Positions 1-5,364 of a stretch of DNA of 7,321 bases are shown here, piece by piece. The stretch lies in the NCBI GenBank assembly GCA_022705125.1, contig JAKJFB010000015.1:1-7321 (forward strand), given 5' to 3'. The translations under genes and the position numbers were made by a program. The notes below the pieces were generated by a model. That model was not told the origin of the DNA and searched no databases. It worked only from the letters and a program-made list of their open reading frames with translations. The first letter of the stretch is position 1. The number at the start of each line of letters is the position of its first letter. Source of the DNA: Pseudomonadota bacterium (GTDB lineage Bacteria > Pseudomonadota > Gammaproteobacteria > Pseudomonadales > UBA5518).

Positions 1-1
1 C

Positions 2-568
2 ACCAAAATGGAGACGGCCGTCGTCATGGCCTTTGCGCTGATCTTTGTCGTCGTGATGTCCAATGTCGCCGTTTCGGCCATTCGCAACTGGATACCGGCC
101 AACGTGCGCATCATCGTGCAGCTGTCGATCATCGCCTCGCTGGTCATCATTGTCGATCAGGTTCTCAAGGCCTACGCCTACAACATCAGCAAGCAGCTGT
201 CGGTTTTTGTCGGGCTGATCATCACCAACTGCATCGTGATGGGGCGCGCCGAGGCCTTCGCGATGAAGAACCCGCCGATCCCGAGCTTCATCGACGGCAT
301 CGGCAACGGGCTGGGCTACAGCGCGATGCTGATGGCCGTGGGCACCATCCGCGAGCTTCTGGGCAGCGGTTCGCTGTTCGGCTTCCCGGTGCTCGAGACC
401 GTGAACAACGGCGGCTGGTACCAGCCGAACGGCCTGCTGCTGCTGCCGCCCAGCGCGTTCTTCATCATCGGCGGCTTCATCTGGCTGCTGCGCAGCTGGA
501 AGAAGCACCAGGTCGAGCCGGCCGAGTACCGTATCGAGCCGCAGACCAAGGCACAGGAGGCCGTGTGA
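2..568 (+). CDS. nqrD: NqrD, Na+-NQR membrane subunit D (5' partial)
   Basis: NqrD is an integral inner-membrane subunit of the six-subunit Na+-translocating NADH:quinone reductase, which couples NADH oxidation to Na+ export. The frame is already open at the left edge: bases 2-7 read Thr-Lys, and TKMETA lines up with TKLETA inside Vibrio NqrD. The ATG at position 8 is therefore an internal Met, and about 35 N-terminal residues are off-window. Visible family signatures include [20 protein letters not shown], the segment [48 protein letters not shown] and [19 protein letters not shown]. Cys at codon 230-232 (TNCIVMG) matches one of the two conserved NqrD cysteines linked to the intramembrane iron centre; the other is in the missing part. 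Several hydrophobic helices are evident and the tail is charged. Its TGA overlaps the nqrE ATG by one base. RnfE is the paralogous alternative, but the nqrE/nqrF/nqrM context and close identity favour NqrD. Confidence 0.97.
   Translation, partial: TKMETAVVMAFALIFVVVMSNVAVSAIRNWIPANVRIIVQLSIIASLVIIVDQVLKAYAYNISKQLSVFVGLIITNCIVMGRAEAFAMKNPPIPSFIDGIGNGLGYSAMLMAVGTIRELLGSGSLFGFPVLETVNNGGWYQPNGLLLLPPSAFFIIGGFIWLLRSWKKHQVEPAEYRIEPQTKAQEAV
555..560 (+). promoter_or_regulatory. Shine-Dalgarno of nqrE
   Basis: A perfect AGGAGG lies 7 bases before the ATG at 568, inside the last codons of nqrD. It supports the ATG at 568 over the overlapping in-frame GTG at 565, and suggests nqrE is translated by re-initiation or coupling after nqrD. 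Confidence 0.8.
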
Positions 569-1176
569 TGGAGCATTACCTGGCGCTGCTGATCCGCTCC
601 GTGTTCGTCGAGAACATGGCGCTCGCCTTCTTCCTCGGCATGTGCAGCTTCATAGCGATCTCGAAGAAGGTCGAGACGGCCTTCCAGCTCGGGGTCGCGG
701 TGGTGGTGGTGCAGACCATCACGGTGCCGGCCAACAACCTGATCTTCCACTACCTGCTGCGTGACGGAGCACTGTCCTGGGCCGGCTTCCCGGAACTGGA
801 TCTGAGTTTCCTCGGCTTCCTCAGCTACATCGGCGTGATCGCGGCGATCGTGCAGATCCTCGAGATGTTCCTCGACAAGTACATGCCGGCGCTCTACCAC
901 GCGCTCGGCGTGTTCCTGCCGCTGATCACGGTGAACTGCGTGATCATGGGCGGCTCGCTGTTCATGGTCGAGCGCGACTACATGTTCGGCGAGAGCGTGG
1001 TCTACGGCTTCGGCTCGGGGCTCGGCTGGGCGCTTGCGATCACGGCGCTCGCCGGCGTGCGCGAGAAACTCAAGTACAGCGATGTGCCGCAGGGACTGCA
1101 GGGGCTCGGGATCACCTTCATCACGGTGGGCCTGATGTCGCTGGGCTTCATGTCCTTCGGCGGCATCTCGCTGTAA
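568..1176 (+). CDS. nqrE: NqrE, Na+-NQR membrane subunit E
   Basis: NqrE is a 202-residue polytopic inner-membrane subunit that pairs with the homologous NqrD in an inverted arrangement. It carries part of the Na+ and electron path, including an iron centre held by cysteines of NqrD and NqrE. The N-terminus [22 protein letters not shown] matches the family closely, so I start it at ATG 568 (TGATG overlap with nqrD) rather than GTG 565. Cys26 (FLGMCSF) and Cys124 (TVNCVIMGG) correspond to the two conserved cysteines, Cys26 and Cys120 in V. cholerae. The offset of four comes from a slightly longer loop around residues 66-78. Other signatures are [56 protein letters not shown] and the C-terminal [11 protein letters not shown]. 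Length is normal (V. cholerae about 198) and nothing is missing. RnfA is the paralogous alternative but is less likely here. Confidence 0.98.
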   Translation: MEHYLALLIRSVFVENMALAFFLGMCSFIAISKKVETAFQLGVAVVVVQTITVPANNLIFHYLLRDGALSWAGFPELDLSFLGFLSYIGVIAAIVQILEMFLDKYMPALYHALGVFLPLITVNCVIMGGSLFMVERDYMFGESVVYGFGSGLGWALAITALAGVREKLKYSDVPQGLQGLGITFITVGLMSLGFMSFGGISL

Positions 1177-1201
1177 CCGGGCCACTTCGGGATTATCGAC
1201 C

Positions 1202-2439
1202 ATGGTAGATACGGGAACGATTTTCTGGGGCGTGGGGATGTTCACGGCCATCGTGATGTCGCTGGCAGTACTGATCCTGCTGGCGCGCTCCAAGCTGGTG
1301 AGCACCGCCGACGTCACGATCGAGATCAACGACGATCCCTCGCGCGCGCTGACCGTCGAGGCCGGCGGCAAGCTGCTGCAGACGCTGGCAAACTCGGGCA
1401 TCTTCCTCTCGTCCGCCTGTGGCGGCGGCGGAACCTGCGGCCAGTGCCGTTGCCAGGTGCTCGACGGCGGCGGCACCTTCCTGCCGGTGGAGGAGGGGCA
1501 CTTCTCCCGCGGGCAGCTGCGCGAGCACTGGCGCCTGGCCTGCCAGGTCGCGGTGAAGCAGGACATGAAGATCCATGTCGAGCCCGAGTTTTTCGGCGTG
1601 AAGCAGTGGGACTGCCAGGTCGTCTCCAACGACAACGTCGCGACCTTCATCAAGGAACTGGTGCTGAAGCTGCCCGAGGGCGAAAGCGTCGATTTTCGCG
1701 CCGGGGGCTACGTGCAGCTGGAAGCCCCGGCGCACACGGTCTTCTATCGCGATTTCGATGTCGCTCCGGAGTACCGCGGCGACTGGGAACGCTTCAAGTT
1801 CTTCGAGCTCAGCTCCACGGTCGAGGAGCCGGTGATCCGGGCCTACTCGATGGCCAACTATCCCGACGAGCGAGGGGCCTGCTGAAGTTCAATATCCGCA
1901 TCGCGACACCGCCGCCCGGCTCCAAGGGCATCCCGCCGGGCAAGATGTCGTCCTACGTGTTCAACCTGAAGCCGGGAGACCGGATGCGCGTGTTCGGGCC
2001 CTTCGGCGAGTTCTTCGCCAAGGACACGCGCGCCGAGATGATCTTCATCGGCGGCGGCGCGGGCATGGCGCCGATGCGCTCGCACCTCTTCGACCAGCTG
2101 AAACGCATCCACACCGACCGCAAGATCTCGTTCTGGTACGGCGCGCGCAGCCTGCGCGAGATGTTCTATGTCGAGGACTTCGATGGTCTCGCGGCGACGA
2201 ACCCGAACTTCAGCTGGCACGTGGCGCTGTCGGACCCGCAGCCCGAGGACAACTGGACCGGGCTCAAGGGTTTCATCCACCAGGTGCTGTTCGACAACTA
2301 CCTGAAGGACCATCCGGCGCCCGAGGACTGCGAGTACTACATGTGCGGTCCGCCGATGATGAACGCGGCCGTGATCAAGATGCTGGAGGAACTCGGTGTC
2401 GAGCGCGACAACATCCTGCTGGACGACTTCGGCGGCTGA
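1202..2439 (+). CDS. nqrF: NqrF, NADH-oxidising subunit, reading frame broken by an apparent frameshift
   Basis: NqrF is the electron-input subunit: it oxidises NADH with FAD and passes electrons through a 2Fe-2S cluster. The ATG at 1202 begins one N-terminal membrane helix (about residues 5-28). A ferredoxin-type domain follows, with Cys73, Cys79, Cys82 and Cys114 (C-x5-C-x2-C-x31-C). Next is the FAD domain, with Arg213-x-Tyr215-Ser216 in [13 protein letters not shown]. That frame stops at TGA 1883-1885. The protein continues without loss in the next frame from about 1876: [26 protein letters not shown], the NAD-binding [61 protein letters not shown] and the terminal DDFGG. Joined, it would be about 411 residues, the family's usual size (about 408). 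The break is therefore a two-base gain or one-base loss near the GGGG at 1874-1877: a sequencing error, a recent mutation or, less likely, recoding. The 25-base gap after nqrE has only a weak ribosome site. Confidence 0.95.
1871..1885 (+). other. Frameshift site in nqrF
   Basis: The upstream frame reads Glu-Arg-Gly-Ala-Cys-stop, ending at TGA 1883-1885. The frame that carries the rest of NqrF reads Gly-Leu-Leu-Lys-Phe-Asn from 1876. The family alignment (PEE-F-G-I-I-M-L-N-V-R in V. cholerae, recalled) leaves one residue between PDE and G. This fits two extra bases in the run GGGG at 1874-1877; loss of one base also restores the frame, with one more residue. Conservation on both sides means the event is recent or artefactual. 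A perfect 7-bp stem, GCCCGGC 1914-1920 with GCCGGGC 1935-1941, lies downstream. At roughly 36 bases away it is too distant to act as a typical frameshift stimulator. Confidence 0.85.
2385..2390 (+). promoter_or_regulatory. Shine-Dalgarno supporting the GTG start of apbE
   Basis: GGAGGA lies 5 bases before GTG 2396, within the codons for LEELGV near the nqrF C-terminus. There is no ATG between the nqrF terminus and the apbE lipobox, so this site is the main sequence argument for GTG 2396. It could also be coincidental, because it is part of conserved nqrF coding sequence. Confidence 0.45.
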
Positions 2440-3496
2440 GACGGCGCGCATCGCACCGCGGCGAACGGGAGCAGCCTGGCTGCTCCCGTTCGTGTTTCTG
2501 CTCGCTGCGTGCGCGCCCGAACCCGAGGTGTGGCGCTTCGAGGGCGCCACGATGGGCACCACCTGGCACGTCACGCTGGTCGATCCGCCCGCGGGGCTCG
2601 CGCGCGAGGCCGCGTCCGCCGGCATCGAGGCGGAACTTGCGGGAGTGAACGCCCGGATGTCCACCTACAGCCCGGATTCCGAGGTCTCGCGCTTCAACCG
2701 CGCCGCGCCGGGCGAATGGTTCGCGGTCTCGGCGGATACCGCCGCCGTGGTCGCCACCGCGCTCGAGGTGCACCAAGGCAGCGGCGGGGCTTTCGACATC
2801 ACGGTCGGTCCGCTGGTGGACCTGTGGGGCTTCGGCGCCGGATCGAAGGCTACCGATCGCGTGCCGTCGGATGCGGAGGTGGCGGCCACCGCTGCGCGCG
2901 TCGGCTCGGACGCCCTGCGCGTGCGCGCCGACCCGCCGGCCCTGTTCAAATCTGCGGATCGCGAGATCGACCTGTCCGCGATCGCCAAGGGCTTTGGTGT
3001 CGATCGCGCCGCGCTGTGGCTCGACGGGAACGGCGTGGCGAACTACATGGTCGAAGTGGGAGGCGAGGTGCGCACCCGCGGGCGCAACCCGCAGGGGGAG
3101 AAGTGGCGCATCGGCATCGAGGCGCCCGAGCTGCTGCAGCAGGGGCACGCGATCACCGCGGTGGCGCTCAGCGGCGAATCGGTCGCGACCTCCGGCGATT
3201 ACCGCAACTTTTTCGAGGCCGGCGGCAGGCGCTATTCGCACACCATCGACCCGGCGACCGCGCGCCCCGTCGAGCACGCGCTGGCCTCGGTGACCGTCGT
3301 GGCGGCGGACTGCAAGACGGCCGATGCGCTGGCGACCGCGATCGATGTGCTCGGCCCGGAGAAGGGCCTCGCCTTCGCCGAGCGCGAGAAGCTGGCGGTG
3401 TACCTGCTCGTGCGCGCGGGCACGGGCTTCGAATCGCGCCACAGCCCGGCCTTCGCGCCGTTTCTCGGGACTGCCGCTGCCAAGGAGGCGCCATGA
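2396..3496 (+). CDS. apbE: ApbE, FAD:protein FMN transferase (lipoprotein)
   Basis: ApbE uses FAD and Mg2+ to attach FMN covalently to threonines of periplasm-facing domains, here presumably in NqrB and NqrC encoded upstream. From GTG 2396 the protein has 366 residues. Its N-terminus has an Arg pair (22-23), a hydrophobic stretch [10 protein letters not shown] and the lipobox Leu36-Ala-Ala-Cys39, so it should be a lipid-anchored protein facing the periplasm. Family motifs in order: [11 protein letters not shown] (51-61), [18 protein letters not shown] (85-102), [15 protein letters not shown] (133-147), [13 protein letters not shown] (191-203), [17 protein letters not shown] (216-232), [15 protein letters not shown] (259-273), [14 protein letters not shown] (279-292) and the metal-site region [13 protein letters not shown] (308-320). 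The start is uncertain: GTG 2396 overlaps nqrF by 44 bases. An unusual ATC at 2450 would give a more compact signal peptide, and ATG 2552 would delete the signal. The lipobox argues for a start upstream of it. The stop overlaps nqrM by four bases. Confidence 0.95.
   Translation: MSSATTSCWTTSAAETARIAPRRTGAAWLLPFVFLLAACAPEPEVWRFEGATMGTTWHVTLVDPPAGLAREAASAGIEAELAGVNARMSTYSPDSEVSRFNRAAPGEWFAVSADTAAVVATALEVHQGSGGAFDITVGPLVDLWGFGAGSKATDRVPSDAEVAATAARVGSDALRVRADPPALFKSADREIDLSAIAKGFGVDRAALWLDGNGVANYMVEVGGEVRTRGRNPQGEKWRIGIEAPELLQQGHAITAVALSGESVATSGDYRNFFEAGGRRYSHTIDPATARPVEHALASVTVVAADCKTADALATAIDVLGPEKGLAFAEREKLAVYLLVRAGTGFESRHSPAFAPFLGTAAAKEAP
2462..2492 (+). terminator. Perfect 14-bp inverted repeat, terminator-like, inside the apbE signal-peptide codons
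   Basis: Left arm CGAACGGGAGCAGC (2462-2475) and right arm GCTGCTCCCGTTCG (2479-2492) are exact reverse complements around a 3-base loop CTG. A G-T pair at 2461/2493 could extend the stem. The downstream bases are moderately T-rich (TGTTTCT, 2493-2499) but are not a clean T-tract. The hairpin starts 22 bases after the nqrF stop, where an operon terminator would be expected. It also encodes [10 protein letters not shown] of the apbE signal peptide. It could be a leaky terminator that sets the ratio of apbE-nqrM to structural genes, an RNA stability element, or a translational control on apbE. The structure is directly visible; the role is inference. Confidence 0.5.
3482..3488 (+). promoter_or_regulatory. 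Shine-Dalgarno of nqrM
   Basis: AAGGAGG lies 4 bases before ATG 3493, in the last codons of apbE. With the ATGA overlap it indicates translational coupling of apbE and nqrM. Confidence 0.7.
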
Positions 3497-3714
3497 CCAC
3501 GTTGTTGTTCACGCTGGGTTTCTTCCTGTTGATGGCGCTGGGCATGGCGGTCGGCCTGCTCGCCGGCCGCGGCCCGATCAAGGGCAGCTGCGGCGGCATG
3601 AGCGCGATGTCGGGCGAGGATTGCCCGATCTGCGGCGGCAATCCCGCCCGGTGCGACGCGAACGACGCCGCGTCCGGGGAGCTCGGCTACGACGCCACGC
3701 GCGAGCGCCGTTGA
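3493..3714 (+). CDS. nqrM: NqrM, Na+-NQR maturation factor (DUF539 family)
   Basis: This is a 73-residue protein with one N-terminal membrane helix (about residues 4-24, LLFTLGFFLLMALGMAVGLLAG) followed by a short Cys-rich tail. The four cysteines are Cys33 (GSCGG), Cys44 and Cys47 (CPIC) and Cys54. The family is named NqrM from work in Vibrio, where it is required for functional Na+-NQR and is thought to deliver iron to the NqrD/NqrE centre. The family's conserved GSCGG motif with Cys33 is preserved. It starts at ATG 3493, overlapping the apbE stop by ATGA, with a strong ribosome site. The tail after Cys54 is acidic then basic and looks less conserved; the protein is a little longer than the shortest members I recall. 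Position directly after apbE matches the usual nqrA-F/apbE/nqrM order. Confidence 0.93.
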   Translation: MTTLLFTLGFFLLMALGMAVGLLAGRGPIKGSCGGMSAMSGEDCPICGGNPARCDANDAASGELGYDATRERR

Positions 3715-3758
3715 GCGCCGCGGCTCCCCGGGCCGGAGAGCTCTCATGAGCGCCGCGG
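3712..3758 (+). repeat. 12-bp direct repeat spanning the nqrM stop and the flippase start
   Basis: TGAGCGCCGCGG occurs at 3712-3723, beginning with the nqrM TGA, and again at 3747-3758, covering codons 1-5 of the flippase. The copies are 35 bases apart. A shorter copy, GAGCGCCG, is also at 3703-3710. It may reflect a small local duplication at the gene junction, or chance in GC-rich DNA. No function is claimed. Confidence 0.5.
3735..3740 (+). promoter_or_regulatory. Ribosome binding site of the flippase gene
   Basis: GGAGAG lies 5 bases before ATG 3746. It supports this start and lets the gene be translated from a transcript continuing out of nqrM, 31 bases upstream. No separate promoter is obvious in this short gap. 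Confidence 0.6.
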
Positions 3759-5239
3759 GCACCGGGCTGCTCGGCAAGCTCGTCGGCCAGACCGCGATCT
3801 ACGGCCTCAGCACCGTGGTGGGCAGGCTGCTCAACTACCTGCTGGTCCCGCTTTACACCTACCAGTTCACCGACCCCGCGGATTTCGGCGTCGTCACCGA
3901 GTTCTACGCCTACGCCTCCCTGCTGAACGTGGTGCTCACCTACGGCATGGAGACGGCGTTCTTCAATTTCTCGGCCAAGCGCGGCCGCAACCCCGCGGTC
4001 TACAGCACCGCGCTGTTGTCGCTCGGGATCAGCAGCGCGTTGTTCCTCGCTTTCCTGACGCTGAACGCGCAGCCCCTGGCGGACGCCCTGCGCTACCCCG
4101 AACACCCGCAATACGTGCTGTGGATGGCCTGGGTGATCGGTCTCGATGCGCTGGCGGCCATACCGTTCGCGCGGCTGCGGGAGCAGCAGCGCGCCGGGCG
4201 TTTCGCGCTGCTGAAGACCCTGAACATCCTCGTCAACATCGGCGGCAACCTGCTCTTCCTCGGGCTGGGCAAATGGGCCTTCGAGTCGGATACGGTGCCG
4301 GCGTGGCTCGGGTGGGCGGCCACGCTCTACGACCCGCAGATCGGCATCGGCTACGTGTTCATCGCCAACCTCGTGGCGAGCGTCGTCACGCTGCTGCTGC
4401 TGGCGCCGGAGTTCCTGCAGGCGCGCGCGCGGCCCGAGCTCGCGCTGTGGCGCCAGATGCTGGTGTACGCGCTGCCACTGCTGCTGGCCGGGCTGGCCGG
4501 CATGGTGAACGAGACAATGGACCGCATCCTGCTGAAGCACCTGCTGCCGGCGCAGGTCGCGATGCAGCAGCTGGGCATCTACGGCGCCTGCTACAAGATC
4601 TCGATCCTGATGAGCATATTCATCCAGGCCTTCCGCTACGCCGCCGAGCCGTTCTTCTTCGCCCAGTACCGGCAGGCCGATGCCCGGCTGCTGTACGCGC
4701 TGGTGATGCGCTGGTTCGTCATCGCCTGCTCGTTCATCTTCCTCGCGGTCATGGCGAACATCGCCTGGGTGCAGTATTTCGTCGGCGCCAGCTACCGCGA
4801 GGGGTTGGGCGTGGTGCCCATCCTGCTGCTGGCGAATCTCTGCCTGGGCGTCTTCTTCAATCTCTCGATCTGGTACAAGCTCACGGAGCAGACGCGCTTT
4901 GGCACCTACCTGGCCCTGTGGGGGGCGGCGCTCACGCTGGCACTGAATTTCTGGTGGATCCCGCGCCTGGGCTACATGGGCGCGGCCTGGGCCACGCTGA
5001 TCTGCTACGCGAGCATGGCGCTGTTGTCGTACCTGCTGGGGCAGAAGCACTTCCCGGTGCCCTACGACCTGCGACGGCTGCTCGGCTACCCGCTGCTGGC
5101 GCTGCTCCTGTATGCCGGCCTGCTGCAGATCGAGGGCCTGGCTCCGGCCCCGGAACTGGCGGCGCGCAATGGCGTGCTGGCGGCGTTTCTCGGGATGGTG
5201 TTCCTGCTGGAACGCAAGCGCCGGCCATCGAGCGGCTGA
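3746..5239 (+). CDS. MATE/Wzx-like polysaccharide (oligosaccharide) flippase
   Basis: This 497-residue, highly hydrophobic protein has roughly 12-14 predicted membrane helices. Examples lie at about residues 12-36, 45-66, 84-106, 121-140, 155-175, 200-220, 237-256, 284-300, 318-338, 356-376, 386-404, 409-432, 446-461 and 474-488. Length and pattern fit the polysaccharide biosynthesis/Wzx branch of the MATE (MOP) superfamily, which flips lipid-linked glycans across the inner membrane. Characteristic stretches are the N-terminal QTAIYGLSTVVGRLLNYLLV, PLYTYQF, TYGMETAFF (65-73), NETMDRILL (255-263), FRYAAEPFFFAQ (296-307), RLGYMGAAWATLICY (407-421) and GQKHFPVPYDL (432-442). The substrate cannot be inferred: no glycosyltransferase, polymerase or ligase gene is adjacent in the window. 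The 31-bp spacing behind nqrM suggests read-through co-transcription rather than a shared function. The subgroup reminds me of flippases common in Bacteroidetes; this is from memory only. Confidence 0.88.
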   Translation: MSAAGTGLLGKLVGQTAIYGLSTVVGRLLNYLLVPLYTYQFTDPADFGVVTEFYAYASLLNVVLTYGMETAFFNFSAKRGRNPAVYSTALLSLGISSALFLAFLTLNAQPLADALRYPEHPQYVLWMAWVIGLDALAAIPFARLREQQRAGRFALLKTLNILVNIGGNLLFLGLGKWAFESDTVPAWLGWAATLYDPQIGIGYVFIANLVASVVTLLLLAPEFLQARARPELALWRQMLVYALPLLLAGLAGMVNETMDRILLKHLLPAQVAMQQLGIYGACYKISILMSIFIQAFRYAAEPFFFAQYRQADARLLYALVMRWFVIACSFIFLAVMANIAWVQYFVGASYREGLGVVPILLLANLCLGVFFNLSIWYKLTEQTRFGTYLALWGAALTLALNFWWIPRLGYMGAAWATLICYASMALLSYLLGQKHFPVPYDLRRLLGYPLLALLLYAGLLQIEGLAPAPELAARNGVLAAFLGMVFLLERKRRPSSG

Positions 5240-5266
5240 TCACGAGATCCGTCGCGCACCCGGGAA

Positions 5267-5296
5267 TGGACGTCGGCGCGGCCACCGGCTTAGACT
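5267..5296 (+). promoter_or_regulatory. Candidate sigma-70 promoter for the acylase gene
   Basis: TGGACG (5267-5272, four matches to TTGACA) and TAGACT (5291-5296, four matches to TATAAT) are separated by 18 bases, in the 125-bp gap between the flippase and acylase genes. It is the best pairing I see by eye, but it is weak and untested. Confidence 0.35.
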
Positions 5297-5314
5297 CGGG
5301 CCAATTCGCCCGGG
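5295..5314 (+). other. Short hairpin in the acylase 5' leader
   Basis: CTCGGGC (5295-5301) can pair with GCCCGGG (5308-5314) over a 6-base loop, giving 7 bp including one G-T pair. No T-tract follows, so it is not a convincing terminator. It overlaps the candidate -10 and transcription start, and may be only a GC-rich chance stem. Confidence 0.3.
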
Positions 5315-5353
5315 CCGTGCCGGGGCGGATCGAGGACATAACCACAAGAACCC

Positions 5354-5360
5354 GAGGGGG
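5354..5360 (+). promoter_or_regulatory. Ribosome binding site deciding the GTG start of the acylase
   Basis: GAGGGGG lies 4 bases before GTG 5365. The only other nearby in-frame start, GTG 5317, would add 16 residues before the signal peptide and would sit near the candidate promoter's transcription start, so GTG 5365 is preferred. Confidence 0.6.
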
Positions 5361-5364
5361 CATC

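Noticed and set aside
565..567. GTG as start of nqrE
   Set aside because: The ATG at 568 gives the conserved MEHY N-terminus, has better ribosome-site spacing and forms the usual TGATG overlap.
316..1653. Long minus-strand open frame of about 445 codons across nqrD, nqrE and nqrF
   Set aside because: It is rich in Arg, His and Pro, matches no recognisable family, and lies opposite well-conserved Nqr genes. Long antisense frames are expected in GC-rich DNA.
1874..1941. Programmed -1 ribosomal frameshift in nqrF
   Set aside because: The GGGG run is not a canonical slippery heptamer and the nearest stem starts about 36 bases downstream. I know of no recoding in NqrF. It is kept only as a remote alternative to an error or mutation.
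2509..3714. Plus-strand frame spanning apbE and ending with the nqrM sequence
   Set aside because: Only its last 73 codons, nqrM from ATG 3493, are real. The upstream part is an Arg/Gly-rich shadow of apbE.
3578..5050. Minus-strand open frame of about 490 codons opposite the flippase
   Set aside because: Composition is dominated by Gln, Arg, Glu and His with no domain pattern. The plus strand encodes a clear polytopic membrane protein here.
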